From: Ischnura elegans
Lineage: Eukaryota > Arthropoda > Insecta > Odonata > Coenagrionidae
NCBI RefSeq assembly: GCF_921293095.1
Contig: NC_060248.1
Location: 16,944,744 to 17,008,743 of the forward strand
DNA: 64,000 nt
Reading direction: 5' to 3'
In this document: positions 11,799-23,616 of the stretch, in pieces
Position numbering within the stretch: the stretch's first letter is position 1
Layout: the number at the start of each line of letters is the position of its first letter
Made by a program: the position numbers and the translations under genes
The notes under the pieces: generated by a model
The model's database searches: none
The model's input: the letters and a program-made list of their open reading frames with translations, nothing else
What the model was told of the DNA's origin: nothing

Positions 11799-13204
11799 GT
11801 AGGTTGCCGATCGATGACGATATCGCCGGCATTACCGCCCCCTCCCCGCACCCGCCGAAAGCTCTGCGTCGTCGTCCGAGGCCTCCCTCCGACGCCGCCG
11901 CTGGATCGCGAATCCTTACTATGTGTCTGTGTGCGCGCTTGACTGAGTGCCTTGCCTGCGAGTGTCCACCTCCTCAACCTCTCTATCTCGTTTTTCATTT
12001 CGAGGAGGAGGCAATGCTTCATGAAGGGGAATGCGATCGAATTGGAGGGCGTCGACGGCATGACCTTGCGGACGGACACCGTGTCATCTCGTGTTGCTCC
12101 TCTCCGCGCTCGCTCCATGCGCCCGCCGCCATGATCCTCGGGAGCGTTGCTTAGCCTTGTTTTATTTATTATGGGAGCAGATGCACACCTGGATGTCGCT
12201 ACCGTGGGGAACAAGAGCATTTTCCTAGCAGAGACGGGGAAGCTGTTCGGTTGGTTAGACTTATTTTAGTTGTTAGGAAGAAAATTGAAAGGAATAATAG
12301 TGGTTTCTGAGGAGTTAATGAAGAATTTTATTTTGTTATAGATGTAGTGGCTTGACATGACGTGCTATGTTGCTGGCGTTATCATTGTTATGGAATTTGA
12401 TTATGATAAGCGGCGTAATTAATCAATAAGCAAAATTTCCGTTTTCTGGAAGTCCGGTTACAAGATGATCGGCAATTCTTTTTTCCGGAAGCGAAATTAG
12501 AGCCAAGAATTCATTTTCAATTAGATATTTAAAACGGATGGCATTCAAAAATCGTGATAATCGGATTTCCTGTGAGTGATTACCGAATCTGTGAAGTTAG
12601 TCGTCCTCCTCTATGCTCTTTTCCTAATTCCTTCAGTTGCGCAATGATGTTAGAAATGCTTGATGAAATATATATATATATACAAAAATTGAGAAGCGTT
12701 TTCAAAGGACGAGTCTTTACATATTGGCGGATAATGGAGCGTATGGGGGTTAATTCTGGCTTTCCTTTCGGTGGATTGGACCCAATTCATATCCGTGCTA
12801 AAAAAAAAAAGGTGCGACCCATCGCGTTTTGTTTATTCGCGTCAGAAGTGGAGAACTTCGAAAACTAATCACTGTTGCGGTGAAAGATCTCATTGTCAGC
12901 CCTCTAACAGTATCGATACCGTGGTATATACTTGAGACTGAGGCACACGCTGATCTGTGGCCGCCCTTTTCACGGTTTGGCACTCACAAGAGCCTCCCCG
13001 ACCAATGGCTTTCCTCGCCCTCCCAAGACTATCGTCTTTAAAAGCCTCCGGATGCATCAGAAAATATACACATCTCGCCTCCTCGCCGGTCCAAAAAAGG
13101 CCGGCGTTGTGTCGTTCGCGGACCTCACGCTAAGCCGCGCCCGTGCTTGCAGACCGAGAAAGGACGCTCGCAGACGTTAATTTCGTGACGCAATCGCGAG
13201 CAAG

Positions 13205-13357
13205 ATGGCGGACGGCAGCGAAGGCCAACAGTCGCGCAACGGAGCCCGAGGAACCCAGCAACGGCGCGGCGGCTGTCGATGGAACGAGCGAGGCAGTGGA
13301 TATTTCTGGACTCGGCGTCCAGTGGGTACAACCTCGTCGCATCACGGCACGGGTTGA
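13205..13357 (+). CDS. Weak candidate ATG exon / short ORF at CpG-domain edge
   Basis: The sequence CAAGATGGCGGACGG is both a good start context and a YY1-type core promoter motif common at housekeeping gene starts. The frame runs 50 codons (starting MADGSEGQQSRNGARG) to TGA 13355-13357 with no recognised domain. No strong donor is seen inside it; a GTAAGG lies at 13574, beyond the stop. It may be an upstream ORF, a short protein, or only the YY1 site of a promoter. Confidence 0.25.
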   Translation: MADGSEGQQSRNGARGTQQRRGGCRWNERGSGYFWTRRPVGTTSSHHGTG

Positions 13358-13580
13358 CCCGTTTCAGACAGTTGCTTTTTAACCGGACGGGAAAGAGAAT
13401 TCGGTTCCCACTCGTCTCTTCCTTTCCTTCACCTTGCCCCGTAATCTTTAGAATTATCCCCATAAGTCTTTTCTTCTATCGCAACCACGATAACCTATCT
13501 TTCCTCCTCTCCTTTCTCCCGGATAGCGGCGCTACCGCCTCGGAATCTTACCCGTGGGAGGCCGCAGCCCAAAGTAAGGT

Positions 13581-15355
13581 TATACAGAGGGGACATTATG
13601 AGAATGCACCATTATAATCTTTTAATGAGAATTTCGGCTTGCGGCCATATTGAAAATAGGTTAAATGCGCGCCAAATTACAGAAATACCTCAATTGTCAT
13701 TGCCACAGAGAAATTATATATACTCACGATAAGTATATTGTATTGATTCTTCATATACAGCCTTGTCAGAAACGAAAAGGTTCCCTGGTGGTGCGGCTGG
13801 GTAATTTTTATCAGGGCAGTGCTCAGTAAGATTTAATCGGAGAAAAAAGTCGCTAAACTAACCGCACTTAGCTATGACTCCAGTCATAATTAAGCTTAGC
13901 AATTCTCAAGTAAGATAGTGCCTTCAACTACCGTTCAAAATTCCATTTACGTCTAGGTATCCGCGCCCTCCATATATACAGCTGCGAACTACCCTTTCGT
14001 TGCACCTGATTCTTAACCACAAGTAAATTATAACGCATCCGATCTTTTAATATCTATTGGTAAGCATCAGAAAAAACAGACATCGAAGAAATATGAAATT
14101 TCCGATCACCATATTAATTGTGATCAGTATATACGGAAAGCAATTAATTAACTGGATACTCCGGGAAGCTGAAAAAGCTGCACTTTTCTTTCATCCCGGA
14201 GAATTTTTTTCTGTTAATGATAAACCGCTTCTTGTCCTATCTTCCTTCACCTCGTCCATTTCCTCGTAGTTCGACAAATATCACCGGCTTTTTAAAATTC
14301 TTGCAATCGGACGAAAAGTTGCCTGTAGTAATGCCAAGAAAAACGACGCGACACCACAAGGCGCTTAGATAATGCTGTTCTAGCTCTTATGCCGCTATTA
14401 AACTCCAGAATTTTTTAACTACGTCGGAAGTAATAAGTATCTATCATTAGCACAGGAGCGTAGGGAGGGTGTTCTAATATGCCTGAATCATCACTTCCCC
14501 CTACGAAGAAATTTTTAATTAAAGAGCTACAGTGGTTATTACTAAATATATGAAACAGTTATCCGAGAAGTCCACATCGGGATTAAGAAGTTTTTTTAAT
14601 GGAGCAATTACCTCGTCTTACTCTGCATTCAAATACTTTCCGGAAATCTCGTATTTCTATATAATGTAAGTAGGTGATACAGTCTAAAAGCTACCTGCCA
14701 TCCAAATTTCAAGTTTGTACACATATTATTGTCCTCTGTGCTCTGCTGACAGCAAGTAATTTACATTGAAATAATAAGACGGTGTAATTCAAATCATGAA
14801 AAAAAAATTAACGAAGTACCTCATGAGTAAAATACACGACCGCGAGGGAATCATCGAAAGAATGCTATATATTTAAAACGTTGATGTGCTAGGTGTCCTC
14901 GATGGCAGAAAAAAAATCTTTTGTGTGTGCAAAGTGCGATCCCCATCAACGAGAGAAACTTATCGAGATCGCAGAATCCCAAAAGAAAATTTCTTTGGTT
15001 CTCGTAAGTTATGAACGTTTTCGGGCATTCTTGGTTTATGGTTATTTTTCGAAGAATTATTTTCATATTTTTTGTAACTGCAATAAATACTCGATTTACC
15101 TCTGATTTGATCTTACTGGCATAAAATTTGAATGGAGTTCATTCTTGAATGCATCATAGAAGTCAAACTTTGTCGTTACTCCTACTTTTATGATGCATAT
15201 TTTAGTATTTTTTTAAATTAAAAACTGTTTTCATTTGAATTAAATGGAATGCTCTCCCAGATTGTTCCATTTTATTATGACGGCAACAGTTGTGACTGCG
15301 TCGCAAATTCTGGTGGACCGCACTTATTTTCTCTATTAACTTTTTCCCCACCAAT
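13581..15355. other. AT-rich non-coding stretch
   Basis: There is an abrupt return to AT-rich sequence after the CpG domain. No exon, RNA gene or repeat is recognised. It could be the first intron of a gene that starts in the CpG domain. Confidence 0.4.
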
Positions 15356-15933
15356 CAGGGGCGGTCTGGCCAGGTCGTCTGGTCCGCGATCGCCGAGGGT
15401 CTCTAGCTTAGGGTGACCCCTCAACGCTCGCGTCTATCGTGAAGCACGTGCGAAGGGTGGAATAAAAAAGACTATTATTATTGAAACAATGTTTTTTTGC
15501 CATTGTAAAATTCTGCGTTTTCATCACTTGCTTTATTTACAACGTAATCAGTGTAGAAAGATCATACAAAAATTGAATCAAATAAAGGCGTCAAAAAAGT
15601 AAGGAGAATCTGATGCTTTTTTGAAAGGGTAATTCGAAAAGGTTATTTTCGAATATTTTTTTTTAGATTTCACTGAGGTTTCAAGGAAAAAATTCTCTGC
15701 ATGGTTAATAGAACCTCAATGCATTATTAAATTTTATAAGCTGTGAAATTCTCAATCTTTACAGCATTGTTTTTACGAAAACTCTGTTTTTTATGAACTT
15801 ATATCTAGTATTTTTTCGAACCAGAAATGCGTAAAAATCAATTTCCGGGCATCTAATTTCCTAGTATTTTCAAGAGAAGAACCCGCGAATACCTCAATAA
15901 CGAGGGCCCCCAACCACCTTGAGACCGCCCCTG
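15356..15933. mobile_element. hAT-type non-autonomous element, 578 bp
   Basis: The left terminus CAGGGGCGGTCT and right terminus AGACCGCCCCTG are inverted repeats. The flanks are CCACCAAT on the left and CTACCAAT on the right, a 7/8 match that fits the 8-bp target duplication of hAT transposons. The interior is AT-rich with no transposase, so the element is non-autonomous. Confidence 0.85.
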
Positions 15934-17400
15934 CTACCAATGCAATTCCTATCTCATGTTTCCCGATCGTAGGAAGTACACTTTTGATTATTTTTGACGA
16001 TATTTCGTCAAATTGATGTATATACATTTCTAATTCGAGAATATTCTGTTATACGCCTTTTCGAATGATAATTTAATAATTTTGGTTTAATTTTTTGCGC
16101 TTCAATTTTGTGTAGGTGGTGATCTCACATCATCATCTATCATTGGTATATTTAATTTAAAAAAAACTGGTACAAAAAGACCTGTAAGCTGTCGTCGAAA
16201 GTGTGCATTTAATTTGTCAGAAATGCTAAATCGTATCTATTACCTCATGAATATGGTACGAGATGAATTCCTGTGGCATGTTCACGCAGAATAGATGGAT
16301 GTAGAATGACTTACATCAACGTCTTTGTGTTGAACCGTTTTGTAAAGCCCTCGACCTACATCCACGCATCGAAACCAAATCAGGCAGGATGGGGTGGAAC
16401 GGGTCGCTCTTCGAAAGGAGAAGAAAGGTGTTCATTCGCACCCGAAAGCGGAGGGTTCGAACGTGGTCCAAGGTTTTTTTTCCTTTGTTTTCATCGCTAG
16501 AGGAATAATTTCCTTCATTTAAAGGGAATTTCCTTGAGTCTAGAGAGGACGTAAACATAATGGCCAGTAGATAATCCCCTTGTTATAGAATTGGCTCTCC
16601 TTGTCACAAAAAAAATGAAAATTCGTATGACATGCGGCACGATGGGGCGGAAGTTATTAATATTCTTTAAAAAGCTTTAAATTAAATTAATAAAATTAAA
16701 ATTAAAGTTAAAAATGGTAATGTTTATTTTTGAAAATGTTGTTGTAGCAACGAAACCATCGTGCGAAAATAAATTCATTAGAAATGTTGCAATGTCTTAC
16801 TTAACTAATAAAATGAAAAGTCGGGCATTTATCGTTCATTACAATTGCAATTATAAATTGCTGTGGGGCGTCAAACTACTGTAAAATTCGTAGAATTCAT
16901 TGTGCGTCTTTGATTTAATTTCTTTTATCAAGCACCTATGTCAATCGAAACATGGGACCCCAGAGGTCTGAGTAGGTCAGTGACCCCCGCCAAAAGGAAG
17001 AGGTTCGTTCATTTTACCTCTCTTAATTGGACACGATAGCCATCGTGAATCCGGGGAAGTTTGCGAGCACGTACTGTGAAGGTGAGAGAATATTCGTGAC
17101 CAAGTCACATTCTGAAAGATGTGACTTGTTAAATGATATGATGTAAATCTGTATTGCTGGAAGAGGTAGTTATATATTAATACTTGTACACTTCTTATAA
17201 GCTCGCCGAAAAATTTATGAGAGTTATTTTATGAAGAAATTTTCCGAGAGAATGCTTATCCTCGGTCTCCAAAAAAATAAACGACGTGTTTTTTTCTCTG
17301 ACGATATATTTATTTCGCTTGATAAGACTACGTTTCACTTTTGTTTGCGTGGTGCGCACTCAAAATTTTGAAGCCATTATTAGTCTTAATTCACATACAG
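15934..17400. other. AT-rich stretch with one dispersed repeat
   Basis: No exon is recognised. About 16625-16830 is similar to 22330-22560 and partly to 55480-55650; they share a GCGGCACGA-like start and a GCAATGTCTTA core. This is a low-copy dispersed repeat of unknown class. The rest shows nothing that I can support. Confidence 0.4.
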
Positions 17401-17404
17401 TTAA

Positions 17405-17965
17405 CTGAAAATGTCTCTTCTTCATCATCATTGGGTGCTTTCCATTCATGCGACTCACGCGTCGACTAGTATCGACTCACGGTAACTGTTTATAACTCTC
17501 CAATTCCTGCGCGTATCCGTTTGTTGACTTGTCACAACAGTCGGCGACTCACATAGAATGGAACACGAAATCCGCGACGCAAGTCGACTTGAGTCGACGT
17601 GTGTCGATGAATGGAAAGCACCCATTGTAGTCAACAATGCTAAGATTGGCTTGACGCAGCTCTCCATTCCGCTCTCCTATCCGCTTGTCTTTTCGTAGTG
17701 ACGATTACTTTCTCGTTTACATCTTCGATAACCTGTTCCATGTAACTCATTCGGGGCCGTCCCTTGCCCTTCTACCTGTCCTACGATTGTTTTCATCACC
17801 CTGTCATATCTCATACTGCGGCCAACCAAGTTAAGTCATTATTTACTCGGTCGATCCATTTTATTTTCATCATTCTTCAGTAGTACCACATTTCGAATGT
17901 TTCCACTGTACAATGATATTTCCCGCCATTCTAGTATTCTTGTGGAGTAGAGCAGTGAGACTGTT
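17405..17965 (-). pseudogene. RTE-like LINE 3' fragment (RT C-terminus and tail)
   Basis: The minus-strand translation resembles the C-terminal end of endonuclease/reverse-transcriptase ORFs. It has segments like NDENKMDRPSK and a terminal ADRRAEWRAA-type block, followed by the tail around CCAATCTTAGCATTGTTGAC. The same tail is found at 36.36, 47.0 and 63.15 kb. It is decayed, with several frame breaks, and is interrupted by the MITE at 17433-17623. Confidence 0.65.
17433..17623. mobile_element. Short TIR MITE nested in a LINE tail
   Basis: The termini GGGTGCTTTCCATTCAT and ATGAATGGAAAGCACCC are exact inverted repeats, with further complementarity in GTCGACT-containing segments inside. Both flanks carry ATT, consistent with a 3-bp target duplication as in PIF/Harbinger elements; that class is inferred. 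The element interrupts the 3' tail of a minus-strand RTE-like LINE (TCATCATCAT on the left, GTCAACAATGCTAAGATTGG on the right), so it inserted after the LINE. Confidence 0.8.
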
Positions 17966-19202
17966 GTTGTCGGTTGCCTATTCATTTCTACCTTCGACGA
18001 AGAAATATATGTCAAAGGTTACTTTAAAAAGTGTCACTTGAGGCATTCATTTTTTTAAGCCCTTTCCTTAAGTTATTACTGTAGAAATGCCGCTAATTTC
18101 TGAAGAAAGGGTTGTTTAAATCCATTGAGGTTCCCTTCGTACGATCAAAATGGACTTGATTCTTTTTGCTATTGGCACAACGAATTCAAATCCATGTTAA
18201 CCTACGCCGCCAATATTACCTACTTTAGGGAACCGACGGAACTGAAAAGATTATTAGCAATCGCTGCTCTAAGTTCGCGCTAACTTAAATTTTCCGCCAG
18301 TTATTTTTTTCTTGTCGTGAAGTAAGTATACATTATCCTTGTTTCCATAACATTATCCTCTTTTTACGGTGAGAAAATGACAGCGGTGTCCCTTTTTCAC
18401 GCGACACTTTAACCATCATTACGGTGTTATTGCAGTCATTTTCTGCTTGCTTCTTGGTTTCCACAGATGGAAAATGCTGACTAAGCAGGTTCGCAGTATC
18501 GCTTGGTAACCAGTTTGTTTGGCGAAGCCTAAGTGGATCTCAAGGATAACCATTGTTCTAGTGAACCCAGGATTACATTATTGTTCTATTACTCAGTCAG
18601 AGTAAGAATACTCTGAGTTCTATTTCATGTACGGGAAACCGGAAACTTACGATGCCTCCCAAACCTTAACTTTCTTACCTCTAAAAAATAAATAATTGGG
18701 ATTACGCTGCCTTGTTCGGCGGAATGGTGGTTGCGGCTTTTTACCTACATCGTTACGACATTCTACTTGGTATATGTTTTACGCTTTTAGGCTCATACGC
18801 CTTTAAAATATCATTTGGTCCCGAGTGCTATTGACCTTTTTGCTATCAGCATGTGATGCGAGAAGCAAAATTAGTTAGCATATCGGTCATTATCTACCTG
18901 TATAGGGCAAAGATAGAAACGAAGGGTTTGGTGTATTGTAGAAATTGTACGTACAGTGAACTGGATTTTTTTCTATTTATCTCCACACTATCCCGCTGTA
19001 TCTCTGTGCCAATGCATAGGTATACCCTTAGGCACCGTCTCAGAGAATAAAAAAACAGGATAACATGCCTTTTAACAAATTTCGTATTTATTTTAATATA
19101 AAATAATTGAAGAAATCCATGAAACCACCACTCTGTCGGATTACCGTTGCCAGTCGCTGCATTTCCTCTGTAAAATTTAAGTCTCACTAAAATCACGAGT
19201 GG
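17966..19202. other. No supported feature
   Basis: AT-rich sequence with only short ORFs. I see no motif, RNA gene or repeat that I can support. Confidence 0.4.
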
Positions 19203-19462
19203 CAGTGGAGTAACAAGGAATATGCTTTGGGGGGGATGAGAGGCCTAGGGGGCGACTTCCCCCCCAAGCAATCGGGATCCGAGAAAGTTTTTGAAAAATG
19301 ACATGCCTGGAAATGATTTTGTATAATTTTGGTACTTAAAATTTAACTTTAAGTTGATGCAGTTATTATACATCAAAATTAGGCAATAGTTTTATAACAA
19401 TATTCTTCTTTGAGGCTCTGGGGGGATCTATCCCCTTCATCCCCCCCATAGTTACTTCACTG
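19203..19462. mobile_element. hAT-type MITE, 260 bp
   Basis: The ends CAGTGGAGTAAC and GTTACTTCACTG are inverted repeats. The flanks are ACGAGTGG and ACGAATGG (7/8), a good 8-bp hAT target duplication. The interior has G- and C-runs near the ends and an AT-rich centre without coding. Confidence 0.85.
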
Positions 19463-19563
19463 ACGAATGGTATGAAATCCATCTCAAGTCTCCTAAAATT
19501 CGGTGTTGAGTTTGCCTATGCACGCTGTGATCGAATGACTTGCCTTAGGTATGTTCCCTTTAC

Positions 19564-19866
19564 CATTGGCGCAGTTAGGAGTTAAGGCTAGGGGGGGTTT
19601 CAGGCGCAACTAATACTGGGGTGTCTGGGGGTATGGCATACCTGCCAGGGTAAGCGGGAGGTGCGAGGGCCCTCCGCCGGAAAAAAATTAAGATAAATGG
19701 TTAAAAATGGTGAGTTTTACGGCATTCTGGGGGATATTTAATTACTCCTTACACTATTCTATAAGTAATATTAATCTAAATAAATAATCTAGATTAAACT
19801 TAAAACATTGTCTGATCTCTGGGGGGGGGGGTTTATCCCCCAAAACCCCCCCTCGCTGCGCCACTG
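19564..19866 (+). mobile_element. hAT-type MITE, family A copy 2
   Basis: Same family as 5630, 24304 and 29545, ending in CGCTGCGCCACTG. It is flanked by CCCTTTAC on both sides, a perfect 8-bp duplication. The left terminus is slightly diverged (CATTGGCGCAG). Confidence 0.9.
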
Positions 19867-20519
19867 CCCTTTACGATCGAATATTCCTTGCGAACGGTTA
19901 CGGTTGTGGCACGGTTTAGTATCGAAAAGCTAAAATGTTTTTTATGCTGGGATTGGAGGGTCTAATGCAACCTATAAAGGGACGTTAAACCCATCACTGG
20001 TGGAAACTTAAATGTAAGATACATTCGCGAGCGTTAGAGCGGTCGTAATGTCTAAAAAAAAAAACTTAGCGGTGGACAACAGGCTATTTTCGTCGAGATT
20101 CGATATCCTGTGGGGCGTCGTTAAACGATAAGGCGTGATATCGCTCGCTCTCATGATCATTGGCTGCGATCCTTCCGCCACCGCTTGGAAGTCGATCGAG
20201 CGTTGTGCTGTCGGTATCGAACGCCCGCAGCCCCACCTCGAGGCCTTTATTCAATACGTCATCCGCTCTCGCATCGCAATGGAATCAAGTGGCACACGAG
20301 GTTGGTCGGCAGAATGTTTCTTTTTCCGGCGTATCTGCGGCTGCAGTCGATGTTATCAAGCGGGCACTGCCCGTCACGAAGACCCGGCAGCGCTCCGCTT
20401 GCAGTCCCGGGAGGTATCGTCGGCGGCACCGCGTTCAGCTCAGCCTTGAGCGGTCGGAGATGGACGGTTATCTTCCGTCGAACGATCAAATCGAAAGAGT
20501 TTATTTGCGTTGCTCGATA
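19867..20519. other. CpG-richer stretch, no confirmed exon
   Basis: About 20100-20480 is GC/CpG-richer than its flanks and gives three overlapping plus-strand frames, none with a known domain. One frame starts at ATG 20280 and could end at a moderate donor, GAG then GTATCG, near 20412. I cannot separate a real exon from chance ORFs. Confidence 0.3.
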
Positions 20520-20787
20520 CAGTGGCGTAGCCGGGGTAGTGGGGTACGGACCCCCCCCCCCCCCCCCCGAAATATAAAAGCACAATTATTTTCCTTAATA
20601 AAAGAAAACAAATTTGAAAAATCATGAATTTACAAGGTATTTTTTTTAAACAAATGAAGTGTTTTCGATTGTGAAAAGTGTTAAAATTAGTTTAAAACCC
20701 ATTACTTAGTACCCCATTTTTAAAAAAATTTTCCCCCTAGTTTTGGACCCCCCCCCCCCCCGAACGAAATTCCTGGCTACGCCACTG
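20520..20787. mobile_element. hAT-type MITE, family B copy 1
   Basis: The termini CAGTGGCGTAGCC and GGCTACGCCACTG are perfect inverted repeats. The flanks GCTCGATA and GCTTGACA match 6/8. Long C-runs sit just inside both ends. The AT-rich core is shared with 39365-39628 (for example AAAAATCATGAATTT and GTGTTAAAATTAGTTTAAAA). Confidence 0.88.
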
Positions 20788-20800
20788 GCTTGACAGTGCA

Positions 20801-21306
20801 TATATCGTGAAATTGTGCTGACCCATTTTTTTGTGGAATTGCATTGTAGGAGTAGGAATGATCTATACTTCAAATGTATTATTCCCTCGAAGTAAGAAAA
20901 AATCAAAACGAATTTCGGCTTCGGGAAGTAATTATATCATGAAAACATGGTGCTGGCACATTATTTTGCGGAATTTTACATTGTAGGAACATGAATGACC
21001 TATACTTCAAAAGTATTATTCCCTCAAAGTAAGAAATAATCAAAGCGATTTTCGGCTTCGGAAAGCAATTATATCGTGAATTAGTGGTGGCCCATTTTTT
21101 GTGGAATATCATTGTGGGAACAGGAATGATCTATTCTTCCCTCTGAGTAAGTGAAAACCAAAGCGATTTTCGGTGTCGGGAAGACAGTACATCGTGAAAT
21201 AGTGGTGGCCCATTCTTTGTGAAATGGTATTGTAGGAGTAGGAATGATATATACTTCATGTTATTCCCTCAGAGTAAGTAAAAACTGAAGCAATTTTTGG
21301 CCTCGG
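20801..21306 (+). repeat. Tandem repeat, about 4 units of roughly 118-137 bp
   Basis: Units begin near 20801, 20933, 21070 and 21188 with TATATCGTGAAAT-like sequence. Each contains a CATTGTAGGA-type block, GAATGATCTATACTTC, a TTATTCCCTC-type block and GATTTTCGGCTTCGG. The units are diverged, with small deletions. The array starts 13 bp after a hAT MITE. No coding function is apparent. Confidence 0.85.
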
Positions 21307-22329
21307 AACATTTTATTTCCATTAAATTTAACCGTCACGAAGAGAACACTCAGCTATTGGCTACGCAGCCACCTTTAGCGATCTTGCATTATTTAGTTGG
21401 ATACTGCATACTGGTCCCATTCAAGAGCGAGTAAAGAAATCAACTTACTTAGATACACAATAACATCATGTGCCATATACTTGCGCATTTTATCACATGT
21501 GGATGATACCAGATATAGAAGGAGATTACTTAGCAACGTCAATTTACATTGGATGATCAAACTCGAGGATTCTCGATCGCGCATAAACTCACATATATGG
21601 AATTCTTTGAGGGAGGATGGGAGGAGATTATATTATTAGGAGGCGTTATTTTTTATTTTTTCAAAAATAGCCCATTTGGACATTAAATTGAATAAAATAC
21701 TTAAAATCTTCAGCTTCAACAAATACAAACTACGAAAAAATCTATCAAAAGAATAAAAAATTAAGATTCAGGAGAAGACGGCTTTTCGGAGCTGCCTCTT
21801 TAATGTTCTAAAGGGGGTTGAGAAATCCAGGAAAAGCTAGGTAGACGAAGCGGTGTTGAGCGAGGAAGGAAGTCTGAAATAAAGTGATCTCTGGGAGAGA
21901 GAAAGACGGAATTTAGGTTGAATGGCCGTTACGAAAGGCGCGGGAGGGAATGTGAAGTGAAAAGAATGGGAGTAAATTAGGATTAGTTTACTTCGCAGGT
22001 CTCGAGCCTTTATGTCGAACATGGCTACGTGCTCATTCAATGTTTGCAAATGTCGTCGCTTCGGGTGTCAGGGTACCGAGAAGTGACTATTTTGTTCTCA
22101 AAAGAAAATCACGACACTATTTTCTGTAGATGGTAGTATTGGGGCAGTACTTTGATTAAAGGAAAACTGTAAATAAAGTGGGTAAATCCGAAAAAAATAA
22201 TTTTGTAATTTATTTATATACATTTAATACCAAATGTTTGGACCTTCGGATGGTTTGTTTCACACAAATGTGATTGGTTTATCACTCTGGGCCGATGATC
22301 TTGGTTTGATAACCTGATAGTAGATACGC
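21307..22329. other. No supported feature
   Basis: AT-rich sequence with short ORFs that show no recognisable domain. Confidence 0.4.
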
Positions 22330-22560
22330 ATTGTAATTTTATCTATCTTTTATGTTACATGGCACATTAGTTTAATAGTAGAAATTGCAATATTTACACG
22401 GAATTCATTTTCGAACGACGCATTTCGCTCTTACAATAACATTTGAAATTGCACTTGAAAATTTTGTAACAAGGGTACGCGTCGAGCAAAAATAAATTTA
22501 GTGGAAATATTGCAATGTCTTATTTAATTAATAATAATTTTCATTGTCGTATCGCTTCGT
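22330..22560. repeat. Dispersed AT-rich repeat, second copy
   Basis: It shares order and wording with about 16625-16830 (AAAATAAATT, TTGCAATGTCTTA, TTAATTAATAA-type segments) and partly with 55480-55650. No termini can be defined, so the class is unknown. Confidence 0.4.
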
Positions 22561-23138
22561 ATCACCTCATGTAATTGTTATTGATCCGGAAAAGTTCTCG
22601 AAATGCCCCTCTCTGTAATCTTTTTGATGGATAAAGGTTCGCCGCAAAATAAGTCTACTCTGCCATTGACAGGCCATGAAATATGAGAAAGCTCTCTGAA
22701 AAAGCTTCAAAATCTCGGTCCCTTGGCGTCAATATCCTTCGATGTGAAATGTTCAAGATTATGATTTTTGGTGCTGTAACCCCAATCCGATAGGCGACGA
22801 TTCCACTTTTGCCTGACATGACTTTGAGTTTTAAGGAGACAATTTTTAGTGTCGATCTTAGCTACCAAAAGGATTCGATCGTGCGATTGTCGTTTCATTA
22901 CGAAACAGGTGAACAGGGGTCAACTCATATCCCCAGCGGGCGAGGGAGCTTGGGTAAACTTCCCCCCCGAAATTCTTGAGAATTCAGTTTTAACCCTACC
23001 CATCCCAACTGAACCTCCCCGCCTAATTGTAACCCAAACGCAGTTGAAACTGTCAAAAGTAACATTTCTGGGTAAGATCTTATGTCACCTTTATGTGGCG
23101 GGAAGGCAGAAGGAAAATATATATTCACTGCGAGTTTT
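22561..23138. other. No supported feature
   Basis: No exon or repeat can be supported. About 22890-23120 has C-rich tracts like those of decayed MITEs, but no ends can be defined. Confidence 0.35.
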
Positions 23139-23616
23139 GATTGGTTGAATTAAGAGCGATAAATATAATCATTGTCCAATAATCAAATAAACAAAAAAAT
23201 CTATTTTCTCAATTCTATGTTATTGGGGTCAAAATGGAGTGAACTACTAGAGTAGTCGAAATAAAGCGGCATATGAAGTCTTTGCGTGAAAGATTGTTTC
23301 GATCAGTGGAGTATTTACCATACCGTAGTAATAAAGAAATGTCAAGCGGATTGATTGAAGCGATTAATGATTATCAATGGCTTAGAGCATATTAATTATA
23401 GCCATTGAGTCCGCAAGGATTGCTGCGAAATGTCGCGGAGTTATTGAAGCAGAGATTTGGAAAGAGGATTAACATATCCTTTTTGTTGCAATCCATTACT
23501 GTGTGTCTCATTTTAAGCCCTCAATTCCTAAGGTAGAGGTTACGATGAAAAGCCCTATTAAAAATACTCACGTGTTTTAAACCCCCTATTTTATAATTGA
23601 TTACTTCAGGAGTAAC
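23139..23616 (+). repeat. Dispersed repeat E, copy 1 (about 480 bp)
   Basis: It is collinear with 28067-28548 over its whole length. Shared blocks include GATAAATATAATCATT, TCTTTGCGTGAAAGAT, TATTGAAGCAGAGATT and ATAATTGATTACTTCAGGAG. This copy has a 40-codon ORF (ATG 23273, TAA 23393) starting MKSLRER. The other copy keeps those residues but stops at codon 18, so coding is not conserved. There are no terminal inverted repeats and the class is unknown. Confidence 0.75.

Larger units (their letters stand above)
8940..13580. promoter_or_regulatory. Large CpG-rich promoter / 5' gene domain
   Basis: This is the only long GC- and CpG-dense domain in the window, in sharp contrast to the AT-rich flanks. 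It contains G/C tracts, an NRF1-like site (10795-10806), a TATA-like box (11026-11033), YY1-like CAAGATGG contexts at 11734 and 13202, and at least one good ATG exon with a donor (11737-11798). Another candidate donor, AAG followed by GTGCGT, lies near 9483 at the end of GC-rich, apparently untranslated sequence. The many long overlapping ORFs on both strands here result from the low stop-codon frequency in GC-rich DNA, and I do not annotate them. It is most simply the promoter and alternative first exons of one or more host genes whose other exons lie outside the window or in unrecognised short exons. Confidence 0.65.

Noticed and set aside
8803..12220. Many long ORFs (60-198 codons) on both strands
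   Set aside because: They overlap each other in CpG-rich DNA where stop codons are rare, have low-complexity Arg/Pro/Ser/Gly content and no domain; only the ATG-plus-donor exon at 11737 was kept.
23273..23395. 40-codon ORF in repeat E as a small protein
   Set aside because: The second copy keeps only the first residues and then has stops, so the frame is not maintained.
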